From: Aquatica leii
Lineage: Eukaryota; Arthropoda; Insecta; Coleoptera; Lampyridae
Assembly (NCBI GenBank): GCA_035610365.1
Contig: CM069435.1
Coordinates: 8,024,001-8,088,000, forward strand
Direction: 5' to 3'
DNA: 64,000 bases
How positions within the stretch are numbered: the stretch's first letter is position 1; each line of letters begins with the position of its first letter. The translations under genes and the position numbers were made by a program. Of this stretch, positions 1 through 10,300 are shown one piece after another. Below the pieces are notes generated by a model. That model was not told the DNA's origin. It did no database searches and worked only from the letters and a program-made list of their open reading frames with translations.

Positions 1-2
1 TC

Positions 3-723
3 CTCGGATCCGAACACATTATGACAACCGCATATCATCCGCAGGGGAACGAAATGATAGAGCGCACACATAAACAAATCAAAGCAGCCATCACGTGTGA
101 TGACACTATCAACCGGATCGACGCACTGCCCAGAGTTCTTCTGGGCGTTCGATCAGCCTTCAAAGAAGACATCTAATGTACAAGCGCAGAATTGGTCTAC
201 GGTCAAACTCTACGTTTACCTCGACAATTTTTCAAAGAGAAACACGAGAACATAACACAAGGCAAAATGCTAGATGATTTACACAAAGCCTTCCATAATA
301 TGGTTGCTACCAAACCTGTACACCATAACACAAGCAAAATATTTATACCTATGGATTTACGAACATGTTCTCATGTTTCGTTCGTAGGGACACAATAAAA
401 AAATCACTAAGGCCAGTCTACGAGAGACGATACCAGGTAATTTCCCGAAATTACAACAACAACACCTTCGTAATCGACCGCAACCAAGCCTCAGTTACAG
501 TCAGCATCGCAAAAATAAAACCCGCATTTATCGCCCAAACAAACCCAGCAAACAACCAAGGCAAATTGGTCACAATCCAACAGGACGTAGAACATACAGC
601 AGATGCCATGCAAGAAACTAAAACAGCAACAGAAGAAAGCAAGACAAACATGCGGCACGTAAAATTGAAACTACCAACAACCCGATCTGGTAGAAGCATA
701 CGACTACCCGCTCGCTACAGATA
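3..723 (+). pseudogene. gypsy pol fragment, integrase C-terminal region
   Basis: This is the C-terminal portion of a Ty3/gypsy polyprotein. The integrase inserts the cDNA copy into host DNA in the nucleus. Seen here: the region just after the last acidic catalytic residue, with the conserved HPQGN and ERTHK motifs, and the 'LVYG' segment that closes the catalytic core. A stop codon interrupts the core (TAA at 174-176) and a frameshift separates residues coded at 192-395 from those coded at 365-723, so this copy cannot make integrase. The last about 40 codons are rich in Thr, Lys and Arg and have no recognised domain. Confidence 0.75.
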
Positions 724-761
724 ACGACCAGATAACAACGTTATCACTGGAAGGGGAGTGA

Positions 762-1207
762 TGTAGCGATAAAGCAACGGCAACGGCACTCGAGCCACAG
801 CCAATACCCCCACACACACGCACGCGGTAAACACGTGCTTTACCGCTTTATAAGAGTGAAAACACGAACGAACAGTTCAGTTCAAGTCTTGTGCTCTCAA
901 TAGTAAAGATTACAACTCCCTAGGCACCTAAACGCAGCACCCGTGCTCACATAGTAAGGTGCAAGCAAGCAAGGGACGCTCGTGCTACATTAAAGTAGAG
1001 CTCCCGCAGCAATAGAACAAATGCCCACGCCGGAGAATGTCCAACGACGTACATTCAGATCCGTGTTCTACCGTTGGAGACAAGTAGCGAAGATTTCATT
1101 ATTACTCTCGCCTATACTCAAGACTCCGCGGATCCTCACCAAACGTCGCCCAGCTGACTATCGTTCGAGGCGCTTCGTCACCAGGTTCAACCAACCGCCC
1201 ACCAGCA
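762..1207 (+). repeat. 3' LTR of the gypsy element
   Basis: It starts with TGTAGCG directly after a purine-rich tract and ends near CCAGCA, giving about 446 bp. A TATA-like CTTTATAAGAG lies at about 845-855 and is followed about 40 bp downstream by a likely transcription start region. The far boundary is inferred from where BEL/Pao coding resumes on the other strand. No partner LTR is in the window, so the ends are estimates. Confidence 0.5.
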
Positions 1208-1214
1208 GATGAGC

Positions 1215-1795
1215 ACACTATCCGTTGGCATAACGAAACGACACGAACTTTGCCGTCGCTTTCAGGATGGATCTTGACAGCTCTGACTAAGGGCCATTGG
1301 CAAAGCTTTGAGTTAGGTACGTTGATTAGTACAAACTGCCCTTGACGGATTTGCGGTGCTGATGAGTATTCTTGCCATTAAATGCGGCGTTGAAACGCGG
1401 GAAGAATTTTCTTTTTCCATCGATTCCAGAAATGTTAAACCAGTTTCTGCTTTTTTTTGAAAGTGGTCCAGACGACTATCTTTAACAGCGGCCAAGTCAT
1501 CTGTCGGTATGGGTAGTGGGTACCTCCAAGAAGAAAATGGTTTAGAGTAAGCGGGAAAAAATCATTAGGATCCGTGGATAGAGGAATTAAAGGGTGCGAA
1601 TTTAGGACTGACTTTATCTACGTTACAAACATATAGAAATTTTCAAAGGTTAGTTTTGTTTCGCGTAGCACCTTTACCTCCCAGAGACCACCAAAGTGTA
1701 GTGCACCGGGAGGAATAAATTTCCAAGAAATGCTTAATTTTTGTTTGAACGCTTTGTTACGTGCAAAAATTTCATAAAGTAATACCGTGTATATT
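1215..1795 (-). pseudogene. BEL/Pao retrotransposon pol, C-terminal integrase region
   Basis: Reverse-strand translation in drifting frames gives the BEL/Pao-specific end of integrase: WKFIPPGALHFGGLWEVKV, then a 'LNSHPLIPLSTDPNDFFPLT' segment, then HFLLGG and a terminal VRAVKIHPESDGKVRVV. These blocks are diagnostic of the Pao pol C-terminus, which follows the catalytic core and ends in a small beta-rich domain. Several stops and frameshifts are present. It is the continuation of the pol remnant at 2850-4347, from which it is separated by about 1 kb of unrelated sequence. Confidence 0.75.
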
Positions 1796-1799
1796 GGTT

Positions 1800-2850
1800 G
1801 AATTAAAATTAGATTTCGGTTTTGACGCTCTCTGCCGAGTTTTCTTTTTACGGGTCATTTCTTGTCAAGACGTTAAACCGGCAACTACTTAAAATGGCAT
1901 GTGAAGTTTAAAATTTGAAGTTTCTAATAACATCGACGTTAATGGAAATGAAATTATAATTTCATTACGCATTTAAAGTAGTTTAATCATCACAGGGTAA
2001 CCTGTTCATATCCGTTTTATTAGAATTCTTTGGTAATTTCCTTCTTAATTTGATAGCCCTCCCGCCACGTTTTTGTATGTATATTTCGATGCATTATCGA
2101 TCAGGGGTTAATATCGACAAATACCTTCATGGGACGAGTATAACTCTGTAAGGCCTACGTTTAAAACTAAAAAAGACAAGAAATTTTCTTCGAGATTCTA
2201 CTCATGCGGCAAACAACTGCGAAACCAACTTTCACTGAATGTGTACAACAGCATTCGATAATCGGGTTCTTATGTGTACTTTCTTCTAGTAGTAATTAAT
2301 AATTTTGTAAATCTTGCTTTCGTGAGTCATTGTGTTGACACGATTTGCTATTCAAATTTATTCCAGGCTGACTCAACGAGGAAAAGGTTTTTTTCAAACA
2401 GGTAGGTACTGGATTGTGGGTCGCTGTCAGGAAAGTCACTCACGGAATTTTGTTTATCTTAACTTACGTAATTACAATCATTGTTTCAATACCATTGAGG
2501 TAGTTCCACTAATTATTTTGTGTGTATCCCATGCTGTGTACAAACGATATTTGTTATATAATTTTCTTCGGTATCGACATCGTGTAAACTTGAGAATTTC
2601 TGAGACTTGTTGTTAATAATCTACGTTATTAAATTAAAGTTGTTATACCTATTTTATCTTTTCTTTATGGTAACATAGCTTTCTTTTTGTTGGTTACACG
2701 AACACCAGGGTAACAAGGATTACGAACCTGAGATTCGTTAAAGCTTAAACCTTTTGTCCTGATCGAGATAGAAGTTTTCCTTATAAAAGATCTGGCGCCC
2801 TTTAACTCTTATTTAGTTGAACCTCCCCTATCTCCGACTGTGTGAGTTGA
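1800..2850. other. unassigned AT-rich insert splitting the BEL/Pao remnant
   Basis: No coding region is recognised here. Its position between two consecutive parts of the same BEL/Pao integrase shows that it is a secondary insertion, or a diverged LTR. An open frame at 2332-2616 (+) has no recognisable motif. No clear terminal repeats were found by eye. Confidence 0.4.
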
Positions 2851-4347
2851 CCGTGCAAGGTTTGTAAGACCTATAAGCTTGTAACAGCTTAGCGACTTCA
2901 ACTCAGCATATGCATTGCACTTCATCAGCAGCAGCATTGAAGTTTCTGCCATTATTACTAACCATACAAAAAAGAGTGCCACGACGGGCTATGAAACGTT
3001 TAAAGGTTTCAATGAGTGAATCTAAAAATAAGCTAGTGACTAGCTCACGATGAAGATAATCATACAAATAAACAGAGCTATGTATACCGTTATGAGTTTT
3101 GAATTACTTGTATTTGTGTCCTTTATGAGCATCGGTCCTCGTAACCCAGAAGCAAGGTCTTTTGAATGAAAGCTGGAAAGAGGGTAAATCTGATTACAAA
3201 GTGTTGGTTTAACACGGAAACATGTGGCACAGTTGCGCACTATATTTTTGCAAATAGCCCGACCTGATATAGGCTAGGAACGTTCACGTACTAAAGAAAG
3301 AAGATGATTTGGTCCGCAATGCAAGTTCTTTATATGAAAATATGTGACGATTAAGTTGGCCAGGCATGACTTATGTAAAAGTACAGAATGAACTTTATCG
3401 TAAACTAAATGGGAGTTCCGGATCCTGCTTCCTACGCGTAGTACATTGAACTCAGCTAAAAAGAGATTGGGACCCTTTAGCAGCGAAAATTTGATGAATT
3501 TATTACCTGAAAATAATGCCGCTATCTCGTTTGTAAAACTACATTTTTGAACAACGATAATTAATGAATTGAGAGAGTTTGCAAGCTCTTGTCTTGTTAT
3601 ACTTCCTGTAGTTCTAACTGAAAGCAATGATCAAATGTTGTGAATGAATCGTAAAACATAAGCGTTGCAGTTTAGTGAAAGACGACTACTTATCGATAAG
3701 TTGATTAATAAAATTGTAACCATTGTGAGTGACTTTGGTGCCAAAAATCATAAATAAACGTTTGATGGAACAATAGTACCAGTCTTTGGAGTGTGTTATT
3801 TTTTCTGCATTATGCTACACGGTTTGCAACAAATGTTTTGAAGCGGTTTGTAGGTGTATTTACCCAAAAAGACAATCTGAGGTTGTCCAAAAACAGCAAC
3901 GTCTAAACGCGGTCGGAAAAATAGTGAAAACCTCTTTAGTAAGTTCAGCCAATAGAACTGCTGTGGCTAATTCTAGCTTAGGAAAGGTTGTAACTTTTAG
4001 TGGTGCCACGCGACATTTCGCACTCAACAGATGGAACTTTACATGATCTTTATATACTGACCGTACGTATAAACAACTACAAAACCATATAATTGTAGAT
4101 AGTTGGTAGTGGAAAATAGAACATAGCATGGGAACCTTAAATTCTGAAGGTTGGATGTAAAGAGCGACGATTTTCCCAGAAGAAAGAAAGCGAAAGTCTC
4201 ATCCCAAGACAACGTCAATTGCCAAATCTTTTGAATAAGTAGTTTTTTAGGTAGGATTAGAGAAGAAATGAGACCGAGAGGGTCAAACAACTTAGACAGT
4301 GATGAAAACAGCTGACGTTCAGAAGTTTTGGCAGATGTAGAAGACAT
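2850..4347 (-). pseudogene. BEL/Pao retrotransposon pol (RT end, RNase H, integrase zinc domain and core start)
   Basis: Reading the - strand from 4347 downwards gives ordered Pao pol blocks. First is LFDPLGLISSLILPKKLLIQ, the conserved segment after the reverse transcriptase palm, at about 4250-4300. Next is RVAPLKVTTFPKLELATAV (about 3970-4030), linked to RNase H. Then comes the H2C2 integrase zinc region around 3240-3420, with HxxxxHC and CATCFRVKP. Last, at about 2900-3100, are integrase core pieces including a 'VSNNGRNF' motif. Frames shift repeatedly and stops are scattered, so this is an old, dead copy. It reads antisense to the gypsy element at the window start. Confidence 0.75.
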
Positions 4348-4499
4348 TATAATTTAAAATTGAAAGGTGTCTGATTAAGGTAGCCACTGTATATCCAATG
4401 CTTTAAAGTTCTCACACTCGAAATTAAGCGTAACTCCTGTGACTCCTGTATGTTGGAAAACGTTTAAATCATTAGATAAAAATTTACGTAAAGGAAAAC

Positions 4500-5880
4500 C
4501 TTAAATGTTAGCCAGAGACGAGTCCTCTACTTACTTAACCTCTTCTTTTAACTCCCTGCATTTATTCCTCATGTGTTTAAGGTCCGCCGTCTCTTCTCTA
4601 CATAGTCTGCACCTTCTTTTTTCCTCGTTTCTTCAGTATCTATTTCCTAACTCTTCGTTCCCACATCTGAACCTTGATATTTTTTTTTTGCTTTTGTTCT
4701 CTTTCCCCTTTAGATAATCTGGAACTCTGGAAGGATGTCAACAAAAAACGAAGTGATAGACATCATCAAGACACGCAAGCTTGAATACTTTGCACATGTA
4801 ATGAGAGGACAAAAATACGAATTTCTGAGGCTAATAATGCAAGGCAAGATTGAAGGTAGAAGGGGTCCAGGAAGACGCAGGATCTCATGGCTGCGTAACC
4901 TACGAGAATGATTCAACTGCACAACAAACCAGCTATTTAGAGCAGCCGTAAATAAAATACAGATCGTCATGATGGTCGCCAACCTTCGGCAGAAGACGGC
5001 ACGATAAGAAGAAGAAGGAACTCCTTCTCCTTAATATTCTTTTAATTCTCATTATATCTGGTCTCTTTTATCTTTGTTCATATTTCCTGTTTTTCTATGT
5101 CCCTATGTCTCCTTATTATTTCCTCACTTACTTCTACTGCCTCTTCCCTTAATCTCTCTAATTCTTCTCTCGCGTACCCGTTTCTTTGATAATACTCTTC
5201 TCTGCCATCCTACCCGTACTTTACTCTGTCTTCCTTTATCTCTTTCCAACATTCCTGTACTATTTTACATTCGGTTCTTTCCCTCAGTTCTTCCTCGTAT
5301 TTTCCTCCATTCTGTCTATTATTCCTTCCTTTATATTTTTTTCCTCAGGTATTCTCACAGTTTTTTCCTGTTCACTCTGTCAAAAGCGGCTTTTAAATCT
5401 ACGAACAGTGCCACCATTCCCCCTCTTCTTTTGTCTAGCTCTCTATTCGCCAAGTGTTTCAATATTCCGCTTGTCCGTCTGGTATCAAACTTCTTTCCTC
5501 TATTTCCTTTTAAAGTCTTCCTTGTAGCACTGTCGCAAATAATTTGTATGCCGTGCTTAATAACCCCACCCCTCTGTAATTCTTTACTTCCTTTCTGTCT
5601 CCTTTTTTGTATCTCGGGCATATAACTTCCTCTCTCTATCTTTCCGAGAATCTTTCCCTTTTCCATATTTTATTTACTATTTCCGTAATCATTTTTGCTA
5701 CATTTTCATCTCCGCATACTTACACTTCGCCTTTTATCCCGTCTTCTCCTACCGCCTTCCCTTTTTTTACCTTCTTTATTGCCTCTATTACTTCGTCTTC
5801 GTTTATTTAATCTCTTTCAGTCTTAGCACTGTTCTTTTCTTTGCCTTTTTTTCTCTTTTCTGAGATTGTTCTTAAAGCAG
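4500..5880 (-). mobile_element. 5'-truncated, internally deleted copy of the Lys/Glu-rich LINE family
   Basis: On the - strand, 5355-5870 matches the reverse transcriptase part of the LINE at 38.4-43.1 kb. Both contain a nearly identical stretch, '[17 protein letters not shown]' (RT motif A). The region 4500-4725 matches its 3' cysteine-rich end (CRLCREE-like, around 4600). About 0.7 kb present in the longer copy is missing between these parts, and 4728-5016 is an unrelated RTE insertion. The + strand of this segment is therefore long runs of Phe/Ser/Leu codons, which are not real genes. Confidence 0.75.
4728..5023 (+). mobile_element. 3' end of an RTE-type LINE, inserted in the LINE copy above
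   Basis: Translation gives a typical RTE-clade C-terminus: NEVIDIIKTRKLEYFAHVMR, then GKIEGRRGPGRRRISWL. The sequence then ends in a short (GAA)n tail (about 5006-5018). The 7-bp sequence GGAACTC occurs on both sides (4721-4727 and 5017-5023). When the insert is ignored, the flanking LINE sequence becomes continuous with the longer copy at 42.58-42.62 kb. This is a severely 5'-truncated RTE insertion. Confidence 0.75.
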
Positions 5881-6298
5881 GTTCCTAAAATATCTCTCTC
5901 ACTAACACCTGTTGAATAGTGCGAATAAATTATTTAATTAAATACTTAAATTTGCTGGAACCGAAAAAAACAAGAACCGGAACGTTTCCGTCCATAGGAT
6001 CGGAACGATTAAAAAAAACGGAACCGTACGGAACGTTTCGGCCCAGGTCCTTGCATTTTATACGACATCTTTAAAATGAATTAATCTTTAAAAGATCTTG
6101 ACTAAAAGCTTGAAGTTATTCTGTAATATTGCATTAACTTATACTAAATTTCTGTTTTCGAAACTAATAAGAAAACTTATTGTACAAACCTATCGTTACT
6201 TTATTAAGTTTAAAAATAATCATTTTAACTTCTTTCTTTTCAGACACTAAAGTTGTATGTTATTGTGTTTTCGCCTAATTTTTCTTATTTTGTTACAG
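5881..6298. other. intron sequence upstream of the visible GST exons
   Basis: No gene is seen. The block at about 5960-6050 has repeated GGAACG/CGGAACC words in both orientations and may be the end of a DNA transposon. The last bases (to AG at 6297-6298) form a pyrimidine-rich splice acceptor for the GST exon. Confidence 0.5.
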
Positions 6299-6935
6299 TC
6301 GAGTAATTTCTAAGTATCTGGTACAAAAGTATGCTTCGCTCGAGAAGAGGAGCTTGTATCCCACGGATATAACAGATGAATCACGCGTGGACCGTGCGCT
6401 TTGTTTTGACCAGGGCGTTTTATATCAAAGCATTTTAGATTACTTTGTACAAATATTTACAAATGTTGTTAAACTCTTCTAAACAGTCAATCATTACAGA
6501 AACCTCAATTAGATCTTAAACAGCCGCCAAATCCAATATTAGGAGCTGAGATTGAACGTAGTTTACAACTGCTTGAAAAAATGTTGGGAAATAAAAAATT
6601 TGTATTAGGTGGTATTGGTGGTGCAGACGTATTAACTATTGCAGATTTTAGTATTGCCGCCTCTTTGAGTAAACTCGAATCGATGGATTACAGGTAAAAC
6701 GTATTCATTTACACGCAGTTATAATCACGAATATTTATGTAGTTATGAGAGGTACGAATTAGTTACGAAATACGTGGAACATTTAAGGGATTACATCATA
6801 GCATATCGCGAGTGTTGTCAAGAAGGAATCAATCAAATGAAGGAATGGAACAGAAAAAATTTAAATTATATGCCTCAATATCTTGGTGCAAACGATCCAT
6901 TAGGTTATAAACCAAATACTGAACGTAGAATTTAG
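6299..6935 (+). CDS. glutathione S-transferase, last three exons (5' part missing)
   Basis: Cytosolic GSTs conjugate glutathione to electrophiles; the insect Delta/Epsilon type acts in detoxification. Three exons can be joined in frame: 6299-6446, 6500-6693 and 6743-6935. Introns are 53 and 49 bp with GT..AG ends. About 177 residues are visible. They start late in the thioredoxin-like N domain (ISKYLVQKYA...LYPTD) and continue through the all-helical C domain (LYQSILDYF, then LGNKKFVLGG, then TIADFSIAASLSKLE, the conserved N-capping/hydrophobic-staple region). The protein has an unusually long basic C-terminus. The family is usually 205-230 aa, so about 45 N-terminal residues, including the catalytic Ser/Tyr, must be coded upstream, beyond the TE-filled first 6.2 kb. 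The exact class is not certain. Confidence 0.8.
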
Positions 6936-6966
6936 TACGTCAATAGATCAGGATTACTACGGTGTT

Positions 6967-6998
6967 AATAAATTTATATGTAAAATTATTTCAATAAA
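6967..6998 (+). terminator. polyadenylation signals of the GST gene
   Basis: Two AATAAA hexamers, at 6967-6972 and 6993-6998, lie 32-63 bp after the stop codon. This spacing fits the 3' end of the GST transcript. Confidence 0.6.
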
Positions 6999-6999
6999 C

Positions 7000-7330
7000 A
7001 TTTGATTCTCGAGTTTCTATCTGATTCTTTTTATGTACACTTCATGAAAGAGATTGCATATGTTATATTGCAAATTTAGTAATAACTTTGAAATTACGAA
7101 CGGAAAAATAGTCTTTCTATTTCTTAAATCCAGTTCATCTACCAAATTTTGAAACAAAAATTATTTAAAGTAAAATCAGATCAATTGAGAATCCAATTAA
7201 GAAAAAATATTTGGTAAAAAATCACGAGCAAGAAAAACCACTCAGTCTTCCTATTAACCAATAAAGGCTTGTGCGATCTGACTTAAGGTAGGCTACCTTT
7301 ATACTTTCCTATAAGGAATGTATAGCGATT
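7000..7330. other. intergenic AT-rich spacer before the satellite
   Basis: No gene or recognised repeat is seen. The sequence becomes progressively satellite-like after about 7330. Confidence 0.5.
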
Positions 7331-10300
7331 GCAATTTTTTTTCAAAAAATTTTTTTGCATAATTTTACGTTTCAAGATCTCCTAAATCAGAAAACTTTAT
7401 TTTTGTAAAAAAATTGTTAAAAAAACCTTATAAACCATAAAAAAAATACTTTTAATACAAACTTTTTGAAAAATTTTTTTCACAAATTTTGTAAAATGTT
7501 TAAACGGCAATTGCGGCTTTATTAGGACAGGTAGATGGGTGCAGTTTTTTGAATAGCAAGATAATGATCTTTTCTAAACGTTTTCTAAAAAAGGAATGGA
7601 TAAGAAGCCTTATAAACCAAAAAAAAAGCGATTTTAATGCAAATTATTTAAGGAAAATTTTGTATAAATGTTTAAACGGCAATTGCGGTCTTACTAGGAC
7701 AGCTAGAAGGGTGCAGTTTTTCGAATAGCAAGATAATGATCTTTTCTAAACGTTTTGTAAAAAAATTGTTAAAAAAACCTTATAAACCATGAAAAAATAC
7801 TTTTAATGCAAACTTTTTAATAAATATTTTTCACAAATTTTGTAAAATGTAATAAACGGCAATTGCGGCCTTACTAGGACAGCTAGATGGGTGCAGTTTT
7901 TTGAATAGCAAGATAATGATCTTTTCTAAACGTTTTGTAAAAAATTTGTTAAAAAAACCTTATAAACTATGAAAAAATACTTTTAATGCAAACTTTTTAA
8001 TAAATATTTTTCACAAATTTTGTAAAATGTAATAAACGGCAATTGCGGCCTTACTAGGACAGCTAGATGGGTGCAGTTTTTTGAATAGCAAGATAATGAT
8101 CTTTTCTAAACGTTTTGTAAAAAATTTGTTAAAAAAACCTTATAAACTATGAAAAAATACTTTTAATGCAAACTTTTTGATAAATGTTTTTCACAAATTT
8201 TGTAAAATGTAATAAACGGCAATTGCGGCCTTACTAGGACAGCTAGATGGGTGCAGTTTTTTGAATAGTAAGATAATGATCTTTTCTAAACGTTTTGTAT
8301 AAAAATTTGATAAAAAAAGCCGTATAAACCATAAAAAAAAGTGATTTTTATTGCATATTATTTAAGGAAAATTTTGTATAAATCTTTAAACGGCAACTGC
8401 GGCCTTACTAGGACAGGTAGATGGGTGCAGTTTTTTTAAATAGAGAGACAATGATCTTTTATAAACGTTTTGTAATAATATTTGATAAAAAAGCCTTATA
8501 AACAAAAAAAAAGTGATTTTAATACAAACTTTTTGAAAAAAAATTTTTGTCAAAACGGCGATTACGGCCTAACTAAGACAGGTAAAAAGGTGCAATTTTT
8601 TTAATAGCAAGATATTGATCTTTTCTAAACGTTTTGTAAAAAATTTGTTAAAAAAACCTTATAAACTATGAAAAAATACTTTTAATGCAAACTTTTTGAT
8701 AAATGTTTTTCACAAATTTTGTAAAATGTAATAAACGGCAATTGCGGCCTTACTAGGACAGCTAGATGGGTGCAGTTTTTTGAATAGTAAGATAATGATC
8801 TTTTCTAAACGTTTTGTATAAAAATTTGATAAAAAAAGCCTTATAAACCATAAAAAAAAGTGATTTTTATTGCAAATTATTTAAGGAAAATTTTGTATAA
8901 ATCTTTAAACGGCAACTGCGGCCTTACTAGGACAGGTAGATGGGTGCAGTTTTTTGAATAGTAAGATAATGATCTTTTCTAAACGTTTTGTATAAAAATT
9001 TGATAAAAAAAGCCTTATAAACCATAAAAAAAAGTGATTTTTGTTGCAAATTATTTAAGGAAAATTTTGTATAAATCTTTAAACGGCAACTGCGGCCTTA
9101 CTAGGACAGGTAGATGGGTGCAGTTTTTTTAAATAGAGAGACAATGATCTTTTATAATCGTTTTGTAATAATATTTGATAAAAAAGCCTTATAAACAAAA
9201 AAAAAGTGATTTTAATACAAACTTTTTGAAAAAAAAATTTTGTCAAATGTTTAAACGGCAATTACGGCCTAACTAGGACAGGTAAAAAGGTGCAATTTTT
9301 TTTAATAGCAAGATATTGATCTTTTCTAAACGTTTTGTAAAAAATTTGTTAAAAAAACCTTATAAACCATGAAAAAATACTTTTAATGCAAACTTTTTAA
9401 TAAATGTTTTTCACAAATTTTATAAAATGTAATAAACGGCAATTGCGGCCTTACTAGGACAGCTAGATGGGTGCAGTTTTTTGAATAGCAAGATAATGAT
9501 CTTTTCTAAACGTTTTGTAAAAAATTTGTTAAAAAAACCTTATAAACTATGAAAAAATACTTTTCATGCAAACTTTTTGATAAATGTTTTTCACAAATTT
9601 TGTAAAATGTAATAAACGGCAATTGCGGCCTTACTAGGACAGCTAGATGGGTGCAGTTTTTTGAATAGTAAGATAATGATCTTTTCTAAACGTTTTGTAT
9701 AAAAATTTGATAAAAAAAGCCTTATAAACCATAAAAAAAAGTGATTTTTGTTGCAAATTATTTAAGGAAAATTTTGTATAAATCTTTAAACGGCAACTGA
9801 GGCCTTACTAGGACAGGTAGATGGGTGCAGTTTTTTGAATAGCAAGATAATTATCGTTTATAAACGTTTTGTAATAAAATTTGATAAAAAAGCCTTATAA
9901 ACCAAAAAAAAGTGATTCTAATACAAACTTTTTGAAAAAAAAATTTTGGCAAATGTTTAAACGGCAATTACGGCCTAACTAGGACAGGTAAAAAGGTGCA
10001 ATTTTTTTTAATAGCAAGATATTGATCTTTTCTAAACGTTTTGTAAAAAATTTGTTAAAAAAACTTAATAAACTATGAAAAAATACTTTTAATGCAAACT
10101 TTTTGATAAATGTTTTTCACAAATTTTGTAAAATGTAATAAACGGCAATTGCGGCCTTACTAGGACAGCTAGATGGGTGCAGTTTTTTGAATAGTAAGAT
10201 AATGATCTTTTCTAAACGTTTTGTAAAAAAATTTGATAAAAAAAGCCTTATAAACCATAAAAAAAGTGATTTTTATTGCAAATTATTTAAGGAAAATTTT

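Larger units (their letters stand above)
1..1207 (+). mobile_element. 3' end of a Ty3/gypsy LTR retrotransposon (integrase C-terminal part plus 3' LTR)
   Basis: The window opens inside an LTR retrotransposon. Translation from base 3 gives the end of a gypsy-type integrase core: a TTAYHPQGN-like stretch, then IERTHKQIKAA and later SAELVYGQTLRLPRQFF, which are standard for the 412/mdg-like gypsy branch. The frame is broken by a TAA at about 174-176 and by a frameshift near 365-395. After that, residues such as VRRDTIKKSLRPVYERRYQV continue in another frame, followed by a Pro/Thr/Ser-poor tail ending at 723. A purine-rich tract (about 751-760) leads into the LTR. The copy appears to lie inside the BEL/Pao remnant that follows on the other strand. 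The 5' part is outside the window. Confidence 0.8.

Noticed and set aside
2332..2616. 94-codon + strand frame in the insert within the BEL/Pao remnant
   Set aside because: No recognisable motif, no start context, and it lies in non-coding repeat DNA.
2790..2800. TGGCGCCC as a possible tRNA-Lys primer-binding site after an LTR
   Set aside because: Only 8 bases fit the usual site and no LTR end could be defined in front of it.
5074..5625. 183-codon + strand frame rich in Phe, Ser and Leu (and similar frames at 38.0-43.3 kb on the - strand)
   Set aside because: These are antisense shadows of the purine-rich LINE coding strand. They look like membrane proteins only because GAA/AAG codons read as TTC/CTT.
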